A DNA stretch of 64,000 bases, from positions 23,077 through 87,076 of the forward strand of contig JAQVCM010000011.1 in NCBI GenBank assembly GCA_028689775.1, written 5' to 3'. A program made the position numbers and the translations under genes. The DNA is from Crocinitomicaceae bacterium (GTDB taxonomy: Bacteria; Bacteroidota; Bacteroidia; Flavobacteriales_D; Crocinitomicaceae). A model generated the notes under the pieces. That model had not been told where the DNA came from, searched no databases, and saw nothing but the letters and a program-made list of their open reading frames with translations. Shown here piece after piece: positions 42,542-50,895 of this stretch. The stretch's first letter is position 1, and each line of letters begins with the position of its first letter.

Positions 42542-43285
42542 ATGACCTTAAAAAAACCAAAATATTGCGGACAAAATTGGTTGGATATGATTCCAACTGA
42601 AAATGGTCGTATTTGTGGTGGTTGTCAGAAGGAGATCTTTGATTTTTCAAAGAAGAGTTTTGCGGAGATAAAGGAAATACAGGAAGCCAATAACAATGCT
42701 CTTTGTGCAATGTATCCTAAGGATGTAATTGCAAACTGGAACTCAACTAAACCCATACAAAAATTTAACAGTTTGAATGCGATTCTTGCTGTTTCAACTT
42801 TGATAGCAACTTCAGGCCAAGCAATAAGTCAAGAAATTCCAAAAACGGAGGAAAATACAGAACAAGTTGCGACGGATGTAGAAATGATTTTGCCCTTACC
42901 GACAAATACAATTGATTCCATTTACGCGACAATAGAAGGTCAAGTTACAACGCTTGGCGAAGGTGGAAAGTTAGAATTTTTACCATTTGCAAAGATTTCA
43001 CTTAAAAACCATCATATACAAACGCAGGCTGATAGCAGTGGAAGATATAAGATTGAAATTAAAATAGATCAGTATCAGCAAATTCCTGAACAGATGCACG
43101 TAGAATGTGTTGATTATCGAAAATTTGCTTTGGTATTTGACTCCATTCCGAGAGGTAAAACTACATTTGACCCTCAACTCACACGTTCAAGTGACGACAT
43201 TATTAATTATTATGTCGAAGAACCAACGAAATGGAAACGATTTCAATGGAAAATTCGAAAACTATTCTCAAGAAAGAAACAATGA
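42542..43285 (+). CDS. zinc-ribbon-like N-terminus, membrane helix and CarboxypepD-reg-like domain
   Basis: 247 aa. Residues 1-65: CGQNWLDMIPTENGRICGGCQKEIFDFSKKSFAEI, with a Cys-x(15)-Cys-x2-Cys pattern known from a Bacteroidota family that precedes carboxypeptidase-regulatory-like or TonB-associated domains. A hydrophobic helix follows at about 77-95. From about 120 (ATIEGQVTTLGEGGKLEFLPFAKISLKNHHIQTQADSSGRYKIEI) comes a carboxypeptidase-regulatory-like beta sandwich. Likely inner-membrane anchored with the C-terminus outside. Overlaps the next ATG by 4 bases. Confidence 0.65.
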   Translation: MTLKKPKYCGQNWLDMIPTENGRICGGCQKEIFDFSKKSFAEIKEIQEANNNALCAMYPKDVIANWNSTKPIQKFNSLNAILAVSTLIATSGQAISQEIPKTEENTEQVATDVEMILPLPTNTIDSIYATIEGQVTTLGEGGKLEFLPFAKISLKNHHIQTQADSSGRYKIEIKIDQYQQIPEQMHVECVDYRKFALVFDSIPRGKTTFDPQLTRSSDDIINYYVEEPTKWKRFQWKIRKLFSRKKQ

Positions 43286-43659
43286 AAAAAATCATCACCC
43301 TCATTCTACTTGTTCTTGGAACATTCAATGCGCTTTCCCAAATGGAAAACTTGGACGGTAAATGGTCTTTTGAGAAAATCATTAACGAAAAGGAACTGGA
43401 TGAGCAAGGGGAAATGTTGCTTGAAAAAATGTGCATCGGAATGTACTTGGCTTTTGATTCCACAAAATACGAGCAATCGCTGATGGATAAAGTCGAATTG
43501 GGTACTTGGGTTGAAGATGATGACGGTTTATTTTTCATTTCTTCCAGAGGATATGAATATGAAGTAACAATCGAAAAGTTAGGTGCAATTATGAAGAACA
43601 CAGTGTTAAAAACTAATTCTTGCTTAAAAGTTATGGATTCCGTATTTTTGGACAAATAA
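43282..43659 (+). CDS. small exported lipocalin-like protein
   Basis: 125 aa. ATGA overlap with the previous stop at 43282-43285. Signal peptide MKKIITLILLVLGTFNALSQ. Mature part LDGKWSFEKIINEKELDE ... TWVEDDDGLFFISSRGYEYEV fits a lipocalin-like (calycin) domain with the G-x-W strand. No ligand inferred. Last gene of the exported-protein block before the restriction-modification pair. Confidence 0.65.
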   Translation: MKKIITLILLVLGTFNALSQMENLDGKWSFEKIINEKELDEQGEMLLEKMCIGMYLAFDSTKYEQSLMDKVELGTWVEDDDGLFFISSRGYEYEVTIEKLGAIMKNTVLKTNSCLKVMDSVFLDK

Positions 43660-43669
43660 ATCTAAAAAC

Positions 43670-45130
43670 ATGGAGCATCAAATAGGAACGTACTTAAGAG
43701 AAAGAAGAAACGAATTAGGTTTACCACTAAGACAAGTTGCGGCGCATGTTGATATTGATACTTCAATGCTTTCTAAAATTGAAAAAAATGAAAGAAAGTT
43801 AAATCCTGATTTAATTGATAAGTTAGCTGAGTGTTTAGAAATTGAAAAGGATAAATTATCTAAAATTCATTATCAAAATTCTATACTTACTGAATTAAAA
43901 CATTATCCTGAACTAGAGGATGTCTTAAGTATAGTTCAGGAACAAATTAATCAGTATTCAATTAAATTTGACAAAGACTGGAGAGAAAAAGAATTTTCAA
44001 ATCCAAATGCAACAATACGAATAGGAACAATGTTCTCGGGAATTGGTGCGATAGAATATGCGTTGAGACGCTTAAATTTAAAATCTGAAATTCAATTTGC
44101 AAGTGATATTGATAATTTTGCAAAGCAAAGTTACTTTGCAAATTATGAAATATCGGAAAGTAATTGGTACAACGATGTACACGACATTGACGGAAAAAAA
44201 TACAAAGGAAAATTAGATTTATTAGTTGGTGGTAGTCCTTGTCAATCTTTTTCAATGGTTGGAAAACGTAGAGGATTTGACGACACAAGAGGAACTTTAT
44301 TTTATGAATTCGCAAGAGTTGTGAAAGAAAGTCAACCTAATGTTTTCATTTTTGAAAATGTAAAAGGCTTAATCAGTCATGATAGTGGAAATACTTTTGA
44401 AACTATAAAAGCAACTTTTGATGAACTTGGCTACAAATATTTTTATCAAGTTTTAAACGCAAAAAATTACGGAATGCCACAACACAGAGAGCGAATTTTT
44501 GTTGTAGGCTTCAAAGACAAAAAAGCAGAATTTACTTTTCCAGAACCAATTGAGTTGGAATACAAAATGCAGGATTTTTTAGAGGATTTTACAGATAGTA
44601 AATATTATCTAAAAGAAAAAGGGGTAAAATTTGTAACTAGTTCAAAAAATAGAAACAAACGTTACACTCAAATTAACGGAGAAATTGCACTTTGTCAAAA
44701 AGCAAATCAACAATTTAATTGGCATGGTGATTTTGTGTTTGAGCATGGAGAAAATGAATTTGACGAATTTATTTTTGACGTAAATAACGTTGAAGAGAAA
44801 TATTATTTATCAGATAAAGTTCGTGATTACGTTTTAAGTAGTGGGACGAAAAACTTTAAAACATCGATAAAAACAGACCTTGAAGTAGCAAGACCACTTT
44901 TGCAAAGTATGCACAAAATGCACAGAGCTGGTGTTGATAACTACGTTACACACACTGGGAAAATTAGAAAATTAACACCAAAAGAATGTTTGCGGTTAAT
45001 GGGGTTTCGTGACGATTTCACACAAGTTGTTAGCGACACTCAAATGTATAGACAAGCCGGAAACAGCATTGTAGTTGATGTTCTTATTGCATTACTTAAA
45101 CAGATGGACATCACTAAATACGCAAAATAA
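43670..45130 (+). CDS. XRE-HTH-fused cytosine-5 DNA methyltransferase
   Basis: 486 aa. Residues 1-65 are an XRE-type helix-turn-helix (YLRERRNELGLPLRQVAAHVDIDTSMLSKIE), probably for self-regulation. Residues 117-480 are a cytosine-5 methyltransferase: motif I GTMFSGIGAIEYAL (119-132), motif IV GGSPCQSFS (187-195, catalytic Cys191), motif VI ENV (229-231), motif VIII QHRERIF, and motif X RQAGNSI near the C-terminus. It protects DNA from the partner HNH endonuclease that follows after 2 bases. By eye it is more AT-rich and uses TTA/AAT codons more than its neighbours, consistent with horizontal acquisition. Confidence 0.93.
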   Translation: MEHQIGTYLRERRNELGLPLRQVAAHVDIDTSMLSKIEKNERKLNPDLIDKLAECLEIEKDKLSKIHYQNSILTELKHYPELEDVLSIVQEQINQYSIKFDKDWREKEFSNPNATIRIGTMFSGIGAIEYALRRLNLKSEIQFASDIDNFAKQSYFANYEISESNWYNDVHDIDGKKYKGKLDLLVGGSPCQSFSMVGKRRGFDDTRGTLFYEFARVVKESQPNVFIFENVKGLISHDSGNTFETIKATFDELGYKYFYQVLNAKNYGMPQHRERIFVVGFKDKKAEFTFPEPIELEYKMQDFLEDFTDSKYYLKEKGVKFVTSSKNRNKRYTQINGEIALCQKANQQFNWHGDFVFEHGENEFDEFIFDVNNVEEKYYLSDKVRDYVLSSGTKNFKTSIKTDLEVARPLLQSMHKMHRAGVDNYVTHTGKIRKLTPKECLRLMGFRDDFTQVVSDTQMYRQAGNSIVVDVLIALLKQMDITKYAK

Positions 45131-45132
45131 TT

Positions 45133-46233
45133 ATGGAGAATTTTCAAAAAATACACATTGAAGGAAAAGAATATTTCATAATTGACTCTATTCAAAATTT
45201 AAGAGCAGAAGATAGTTTCATTTTTCGAAAGAATAAACTTCAAATGTATAAAGGCAATGGAGAATCAAGAAAGTATGTTGGTAGCTATTTAGGTTCGAGT
45301 GGAGAAAGATTAGGTGATTTTTTTGAGTACGAAAATTGGGGGAAAGGAATTGAGAATGGCGAGCGAATCTATACACCAATTCAAGAAGGCAATTGTTTTT
45401 TCAGCAAGTCAAACTTGCTGAAATATTTGTATGATTCAAGAATCGAGTATCAAAAGCAAGAACAAGTTTACAATTTTGATATTTCAGATTTGTATACAAC
45501 AAATTTAGAAAGCATTTCAAACCTTCATGAAGAAAAAATATTTTTTAGTATTTACGATGTTTCGGATTTTATTGACAACAAATTGAGTCGTGGATACATT
45601 CGTTCAGACGATGAAATTTGGGACATTTGGCGTAAAATTGTTTTGCCGAAAATTAGTTATTTATCGATTTTAAAATTATTACCAGTTATCGGTAATAAGG
45701 AAAATCAAAAGCCATTATTCTATTTCAGAATTTTACTTGATTATCAATTTAGGTCTATTGTTCATCCAAAATTAATTGGAACAACTGCAGAAATAGAAAT
45801 TATTGAAAAAGAAAATCGTGAAAAAACAAAATCCATAAGCAGACAAGGTGCAATGCTTTACAGAAAAAAAGTTATTGAACATATGCCTCAATGTCCGTTT
45901 ACAAAAATCACTGATGAAAAATTACTAATTGCAAGTCATATCAAACCTTATAGAGTTTGTATAAAAGAAGGACGAGAAGACCAAGCTATTGACTATTTGA
46001 ATGGACTTGCTTTGACGCCAACTTACGATAAATTATTTGATCAGGGTTATATAACTTTCAAAGACAATGGCGATTTAGTTTGTGGTACTTTACTTTCAGC
46101 ATATACTTGGGAACGATTAAATATTAACCCAAATGCTAAAAATAATTTGAGAATTTATCCAGAAGAAAGACAACATTATTTGGACTATCACAGAAAATTT
46201 GTATTTCAAGATGATATTAACGATCTTATTTAA
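45133..46233 (+). CDS. HNH restriction endonuclease partner of the methyltransferase
   Basis: 366 aa. N-terminal about 230 residues of unknown fold, followed by an HNH domain: ASHIKPYRVC (His269), ALTP preceded by Asn290 (LNGLALTPTYDKLFDQG), the metal-binding H-N-(H/K) arrangement of restriction HNH enzymes. Two bases from the methyltransferase stop, clearly one restriction-modification operon. The recognition sequence cannot be predicted. Base composition is strikingly AT-rich. Followed immediately by the GC-rich inverted repeat. Confidence 0.85.
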   Translation: MENFQKIHIEGKEYFIIDSIQNLRAEDSFIFRKNKLQMYKGNGESRKYVGSYLGSSGERLGDFFEYENWGKGIENGERIYTPIQEGNCFFSKSNLLKYLYDSRIEYQKQEQVYNFDISDLYTTNLESISNLHEEKIFFSIYDVSDFIDNKLSRGYIRSDDEIWDIWRKIVLPKISYLSILKLLPVIGNKENQKPLFYFRILLDYQFRSIVHPKLIGTTAEIEIIEKENREKTKSISRQGAMLYRKKVIEHMPQCPFTKITDEKLLIASHIKPYRVCIKEGREDQAIDYLNGLALTPTYDKLFDQGYITFKDNGDLVCGTLLSAYTWERLNINPNAKNNLRIYPEERQHYLDYHRKFVFQDDINDLI

Positions 46234-46253
46234 TGATAAAATGCACCTAACAA

Positions 46254-46307
46254 CAAACAAGCGCAAGCGGCAAAAGTTCACACGTGTTAGCCGCCTTCGC
46301 CTGTTTG
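46254..46307. repeat. GC-rich imperfect inverted repeat after the R-M genes
   Basis: Left arm CAAACAAGCGCAAGCGGC (46254-46271) and right arm GCCGCCTTCGCCTGTTTG (46290-46307) pair at 15 of 18 positions around an 18-base loop. Just before it, ACCTAAC (46244-46250) fits the RYYYAAC core of attC sites, but no matching GTTRRRY is seen opposite. Much richer in G+C than its surroundings. Terminator or recombination site. Confidence 0.6.
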
Positions 46308-46350
46308 CGGGCCGATATCCGAAAACCAGTTGATTTTCACGCATAACAAG

Positions 46351-46752
46351 ATGAAGATTCAACTTTTGAAAACAGAATCTAAATTTAAGATTGCTGATTT
46401 TGTGGATAACATTGATAAGGTAGAAGGAATTGAAATCGACAAAAAGAAGTTAATCGGGAAATGGAATTGGCTAGAAACCACTCGAAAAGATGGAAAAACT
46501 CTTCCGGCAATCAAACATTCAAAAGACGAAGAAACAAGCTATCATTTTAAGAAAAATGACCTTTTTGAAAACAAAGCTCCGTTGGGAATGAAATTGTTTG
46601 CTAATTGGTCTGTCAGCGACGATTTGAAATTGATCATCCTTCAAAGTAATAACAAGAATGAATATTTTAAAATTCTGAAATTGACGAAAATGGAATTGGA
46701 GATTTTCAATCCGAAAGATGAATCTATTTTGAAATTTGTGAAAGGGAAATAG
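46351..46752 (+). CDS. small lipocalin-like protein
   Basis: 133 aa from ATG 46351 (a TTG at 46330 would extend it into the GC-rich repeat and is rejected). No signal peptide. KKKLIGKWNWLETTRKDGK and beta strands with FKILKLTKMELEIFNPKDESILKF fit a calycin/lipocalin-like domain. Function unknown. Follows the GC-rich repeat. Confidence 0.5.
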   Translation: MKIQLLKTESKFKIADFVDNIDKVEGIEIDKKKLIGKWNWLETTRKDGKTLPAIKHSKDEETSYHFKKNDLFENKAPLGMKLFANWSVSDDLKLIILQSNNKNEYFKILKLTKMELEIFNPKDESILKFVKGK

Positions 46753-46864
46753 ATATTTTCATTTACCTTTAACGTGTCTGATCAGAAATAGTACAGAACA
46801 AACAATTTGTTTCTTGAATAACTAAAAATCAAAGAATTAAACTACTACAACAAATCTAATTGCT

Positions 46865-47629
46865 ATGAAAAAAGAGAAATTACACCCAGTTTTAAAACGT
46901 ACATTCCTCCTATTTTCAGTTTTTTTAATTTCAATTTTTTCGAACCTTCACGCGCAACTTGATTTACTGTTTGAGCGAAGTTATCGTAGCAACATTCAAC
47001 AAATTGCTGCTGGAATCGCGACGCTTAGTCAATCAAATCTACCACAACCGCTGCTGGGAATTAACCTCAAATATAGAGTTGAATCGCACAACATCAATTT
47101 TAGAGATCAATCTCGAACTGCTTTCTCTTGTTTTAATGCCAGTTATTTTTTCAAAGAAGAAAAACAACGAAGCGATTTTTTCAAAGCAACGAGTACCGAT
47201 ACTTCAATGCTTAATTCTATTCAAGTTCCGTATGACATCAAGGAAACAGTTAGTTATTTTACCATCGAACTTGGGAAAGACTATTTTCTGCATACCTCTA
47301 AAAATGAAAAACTTGCATTATACGCAGGTTATCTTTTCGGGATTTTCGTTCCCATTTACCGCGGATATTACAGCCTTTCAGAATACGATCAAATGAATTA
47401 TAAATTGGACGTTGAAGAAAATTGGAAACCCATTAAAAAAACAAGCACAGCCAATTTTAAACTTGGAATCAACTTGGGAACTGAAGTCTATGTAGGAACT
47501 TTTGGAAGTGTATACCTGGAAGCAACTCCCTTTGTAAAACTTTTTGGTGAACGAAATATAAAGAAAGAATTATCCATTCCAAGTCGCTTTTTTCTGGGCT
47601 TTAATTTGGGGTATCGGTATGAGTTTTAA
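46865..47629 (+). CDS. outer-membrane beta-barrel protein
   Basis: 254 aa. Signal peptide with HAQ end at about 31 (FLLFSVFLISIFSNLHAQ). Repeated strands (LGINLKYRVESHNINF, KLALYAGYLFGIFVPIYRGYY, LGINLGTEVYVGTFGSVYLEATPFVKLF) and an aromatic C-terminus (FLGFNLGYRYEF) match the 8-stranded outer-membrane family. Function unknown. Confidence 0.75.
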   Translation: MKKEKLHPVLKRTFLLFSVFLISIFSNLHAQLDLLFERSYRSNIQQIAAGIATLSQSNLPQPLLGINLKYRVESHNINFRDQSRTAFSCFNASYFFKEEKQRSDFFKATSTDTSMLNSIQVPYDIKETVSYFTIELGKDYFLHTSKNEKLALYAGYLFGIFVPIYRGYYSLSEYDQMNYKLDVEENWKPIKKTSTANFKLGINLGTEVYVGTFGSVYLEATPFVKLFGERNIKKELSIPSRFFLGFNLGYRYEF

Positions 47630-47658
47630 GATTGCTGTTTCGTTTAATTTTTTTTTAC

Positions 47659-47666
47659 TACATTTA
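47659..47666 (+). promoter_or_regulatory. possible -7 box TACATTTA of the TPR gene
   Basis: One mismatch; 128 bases upstream of ATG 47795. Confidence 0.3.
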
Positions 47667-47794
47667 TTCATTGAAGCAAACATCAAGTCCAAAGAACCAA
47701 AATAGCGTTCAGACCTAGTCGGAAAACGAACAGATTCTCGACTTAAACGATGTTATAAAACAAGATTTAACAAACTCATTAACCAATCATCAAA

Positions 47795-48706
47795 ATGAAA
47801 AGTCTCTTAATTCTGATTTCTTTTTTAAGCTTTACGTTAATGTCTCATTCTCAAGACATCGCGCAAGAAGCTTTTGCTCGTGCTGTCGAATTTAAGAAAA
47901 ACGGAAACTTCATCGAAGCTGTCAAAGAGTACGATAAAGTATTGGAAATAAATCCTGATTATACGGGTGCACTCATCAATCGCGCAAATCTGAAAAGTCT
48001 CTTGAAAAATGGTGAAGGAGCTCTCGCCGATTTAGATCGAGCAGCGAAAATAAACAAGAAAGATCCTGAAATATACTATAGCAGAGGAAATGTAAAACAC
48101 GATTTGTTGCGATTTTCTGAAGCGATTGCAGATTATGACAAAGCGATTGAATTGGGAAATCACGAAGACTATTATTTTGCACGTGGCACTTCAAAGAATG
48201 CGAAGGGCTTACATGCTGAAGCAATTGCAGATTATTCAAGCGCCATTTCAATCAATGCGAAGTTTACGGATGCGTATTTCAACAGAGGAAATGCAAAACA
48301 AAAAATCAAGGATTATGCAGGTGCCATTGCTGATTACGACAAGGCTTTGAACTTAGATTCTAAAAAGATAGAAGTCTACATAAATCGAGGAAATGCGAAA
48401 ATCAGGCAGCAAGAGTTTAAACAAGCAGTTTTAGATTTTGACAGCTACATCAAGCAAAACGCAAATAATCCCATCGCATATTTCAACAGAGGACTCGCTA
48501 AGGGCGGATTAAAAGACAACCAAGGTGCGATTGACGATTACAGTAAAGCAATTGAACTTCAACCAACTAATTCTGACGCTTATTTTGGAAGAGCAGGAAT
48601 CAAAAGTTCATTGGACGATAAAGAAGGTGAATGCAAGGATTTGAAAAAGGCTGCTGATTTGGGATTGGATCGCGCAAAGAATATCTATGAAAAATACTGT
48701 AAGTAA
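47795..48706 (+). CDS. exported TPR protein
   Basis: 303 aa with signal peptide (MKSLLILISFLSFTLMSHSQ) and seven or eight TPR units covering nearly all the rest (AREFKKNGNFIEAVKEYDKVLEINPDYTGALINRANL and similar; YSRGN, YFNRGN, YINRGN at each first helix). An arrangement common in Sel1/TPR scaffolds. Followed by a beta-barrel gene 33 bases later. Confidence 0.85.
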   Translation: MKSLLILISFLSFTLMSHSQDIAQEAFARAVEFKKNGNFIEAVKEYDKVLEINPDYTGALINRANLKSLLKNGEGALADLDRAAKINKKDPEIYYSRGNVKHDLLRFSEAIADYDKAIELGNHEDYYFARGTSKNAKGLHAEAIADYSSAISINAKFTDAYFNRGNAKQKIKDYAGAIADYDKALNLDSKKIEVYINRGNAKIRQQEFKQAVLDFDSYIKQNANNPIAYFNRGLAKGGLKDNQGAIDDYSKAIELQPTNSDAYFGRAGIKSSLDDKEGECKDLKKAADLGLDRAKNIYEKYCK

Positions 48707-48739
48707 ACAAAACCTCTTTACTAATCTTAAATCAATAAA

Positions 48740-49462
48740 ATGAAAAAATTCTTAGTATTTCTCATCCTCACGTTTGTCACTGCATTTTCATTCGGACAAA
48801 CGAATTATTCAGATGTCGTTTACTTGAAAGATGGTAGTATTATTCGCGGTGTCATTACGGAACAAATCCCAAATAAATACCTTGTTATCGATTCAGTTGA
48901 TGGAAACATTTTACTTTATCAGTATGATCAAATTGAGAAATTAGCCAGAGAACCCATTAAAACTACAAAACAAAATTCAAGCACAGATTCTGGACTTCAA
49001 ACCGGTTACAAAGGAATCTTGGAAATGGGCTATCAGTTTGGAATTGGTCAACATGGATTGGACCGCTTGAAACTAGACATCATCAATGGTTATCAATTCA
49101 ATCCTTACTTTTCAGTAGGAATTGGGACAGGTTTGCGCTATTATTTTGACTTAGATGCTACCTACATTCCCGTATTTGCAGACTTTAGAGTACACATTAC
49201 AAGCGATAAAATAGCACCATATTTGGCACTTGGCGTTGGTTACACGCTTAGTCCTAAAAAGCATTTCGAAGGCGAAGGCGTCGGCTTTTTAATAAATCCA
49301 TCGCTTGGAATCAATTTTAAAGTCTCTCAAAGATCATCGCTGTTTTTAGGTATTGGTTATGAAATGCAAAAAATGAATTTTCAATACAGTGGAACAAATG
49401 GATTTGGATTCGCATCTGAAAACTCACGAGCAATATCTGCGCAACTTGGAATTTCATTTTAA
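48740..49462 (+). CDS. outer-membrane beta-barrel protein
   Basis: 240 aa with signal peptide (FLVFLILTFVTAFSFGQ). An extra N-terminal segment (YLKDGSIIRGVITEQIPNKYLVIDSVDGNILLYQYDQIEKLAREP), a small beta domain seen before barrels in this phylum, is followed by the barrel (from about 85; YKGILEMGYQFGIG ... SAQLGISF). Function unknown. Confidence 0.75.
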   Translation: MKKFLVFLILTFVTAFSFGQTNYSDVVYLKDGSIIRGVITEQIPNKYLVIDSVDGNILLYQYDQIEKLAREPIKTTKQNSSTDSGLQTGYKGILEMGYQFGIGQHGLDRLKLDIINGYQFNPYFSVGIGTGLRYYFDLDATYIPVFADFRVHITSDKIAPYLALGVGYTLSPKKHFEGEGVGFLINPSLGINFKVSQRSSLFLGIGYEMQKMNFQYSGTNGFGFASENSRAISAQLGISF

Positions 49463-49650
49463 AAAATGATTTTGAAATTTCGCTTCGCGTGTCTTATTTT
49501 AATCTGGCGCATAAAGTAAATCTTCAAAAATGAGTAACAAATCGAACCTTTTACTCAAGCAAACAATTCGTTCAATAAACCAGTGTGAATTTCACACTCA
49601 AATTGATTCATTTAAATTACCTTGAAGTATCAACCTTAAAATCAAATACT

Positions 49651-50388
49651 ATGAAAAAGCTAAAACATCTTTTGATATGGTCGTGTTTGCTAACGACCAG
49701 CATTTCTTTCGGACAAACAAATCTCCAAAAATCAGAAGAAAGACCGTTTATTGAAGTCGTAGGATATGCTGAAAAAGAAATCATTCCTGATGAAATATTC
49801 ATCGCCATTGTCATTCGCGAAAGATGGTATTACAAAGTGAAAGTAACCATCGAAGAACAAGAAGAAAAATTGATTGGCTCTTTGAAAACGCTTGGAATTG
49901 AAATAGATAACTTATCATTATCAGATGCAAACGCCGATTATGTGAAAGTTAGGTGGAAAGTAAAAGACCTGATGGCAAAAAAAGATTACACCTTGAAAGT
50001 CGCAACTGCAACACAAGTTGGTCAAGTATTTCAAGAATTAGAAAGAATTGAAATCACCGATGCATCCATCGCAAAAGTGAGTCATTCTAAAATTGACAGT
50101 TTGAGAAAAGAAGTCAAAATTATGGCGATTAAAAATGCGAAAGACAAAGCAGATTATTTGTTGACTGCAATCGGCGAACAAACTGGAAAAGCGTTAATTG
50201 TTACCGAAAATTCATTAGGACAGTCTATAACGCGAGAAGACATTTCTAAATTACCCATAAGACAAGCTGCTGGAATTGCAGGAACCGTTTATTCAAATAA
50301 CAGCAGTTTTGTGGAGAAGGAAAAAGAAGTTCAATTTCAAAAAATTAAATTGGCTTCTGGAATTTATGTGAAGTTTGCTATTCAATGA
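49651..50388 (+). CDS. SIMPL-domain (DUF541) exported protein
   Basis: 245 aa from ATG 49651 with signal peptide (LIWSCLLTTSISFGQ); upstream in-frame extension (49585) has no signal. SIMPL domain from about 28: IEVVGYAEKEIIPDEIFIAIVI, EEQEEKLIGSLKTLGIEIDNLSLSDA, then MAIKNAKDKADYLLTAIGEQTGKALIVTE. SIMPL proteins form periplasmic oligomers of unknown function, originally found with an IL-1 receptor signalling partner in mouse. Overlaps the next start by 4 bases. Confidence 0.8.
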   Translation: MKKLKHLLIWSCLLTTSISFGQTNLQKSEERPFIEVVGYAEKEIIPDEIFIAIVIRERWYYKVKVTIEEQEEKLIGSLKTLGIEIDNLSLSDANADYVKVRWKVKDLMAKKDYTLKVATATQVGQVFQELERIEITDASIAKVSHSKIDSLRKEVKIMAIKNAKDKADYLLTAIGEQTGKALIVTENSLGQSITREDISKLPIRQAAGIAGTVYSNNSSFVEKEKEVQFQKIKLASGIYVKFAIQ

Positions 50389-50762
50389 AAACCTTTGCAT
50401 TCTTACTCCTCAGAATTACACTCGTTGTGATTGCATTGCTTTATTTAAATAAACAGTACGCGCTAACGGGCTATAAAATTTCGCTTTTCAGCACACCAAG
50501 CGGAGAAGTACGGATTGATTTTGTCAATAAATCAGCTGAAGAAATTAAGGCAATTACTTTATCTCCAAGCTCAGAAAAGATAGAAAACTTGCACGTTGGT
50601 GAACGTAGAACGGCAACCTTTGAACAAGCTGGTGAAGGCACGTATCAATTTACGGTAGATTTCGCTTCGGGCAAACAACTGAAAGAAAGTGAACGTTATG
50701 TCGAAAGTGGTTATTTCCTAACCGAGGAAATCTACATCGATAAGGTAAAGACGAGTTATTAA
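50385..50762 (+). CDS. small exported or membrane-anchored protein
   Basis: 125 aa, one N-terminal hydrophobic helix (FLLLRITLVVIALLYLNKQY, uncleaved anchor more likely than a signal) and a beta-rich soluble part (GEVRIDFVNKSAEEIKAI, GTYQFTVDFASGKQLKESERYVESG). ATGA overlap with the SIMPL gene. Its stop codon TAA (50760-50762) abuts a MITE-derived hairpin whose insertion did not change the stop. Confidence 0.6.
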   Translation: MKTFAFLLLRITLVVIALLYLNKQYALTGYKISLFSTPSGEVRIDFVNKSAEEIKAITLSPSSEKIENLHVGERRTATFEQAGEGTYQFTVDFASGKQLKESERYVESGYFLTEEIYIDKVKTSY

Positions 50763-50794
50763 CCTGAGTTCGATTATCCCATCGAACTCAGGTT
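50761..50794. mobile_element. MITE-like element, minimal copy 3 (34 bp)
   Basis: AACCTGAGTTCGAT, 6 bases, ATCGAACTCAGGTT: a perfect 14-bp inverted repeat identical to the terminal repeats of copies 1 and 2. Flanked by ATT on both sides (50758-50760 and 50795-50797). Could also act as a terminator of the preceding gene. Confidence 0.75.
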
Positions 50795-50809
50795 ATTAAA
50801 TCAATTGAT

Positions 50810-50817
50810 TATATTTG
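50810..50817 (+). promoter_or_regulatory. -7 promoter box TATATTTG of the large TPR gene
   Basis: Exact TAnnTTTG, 78 bases upstream of ATG 50896 and 16 bases after the hairpin. Confidence 0.45.
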
Positions 50818-50895
50818 AATTACGATTTGATTTCAGAAGAAAGTTTGAAAATTAAATACTGTTATAATCGCATTTTGACAACATCTTAAAAAATT

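Noticed and set aside
46244..46307. Bona fide integron attC site
   Set aside because: One core (ACCTAAC) fits, but no matching GTTRRRY core closes the hairpin and no integrase is present; kept only as a GC-rich inverted repeat.
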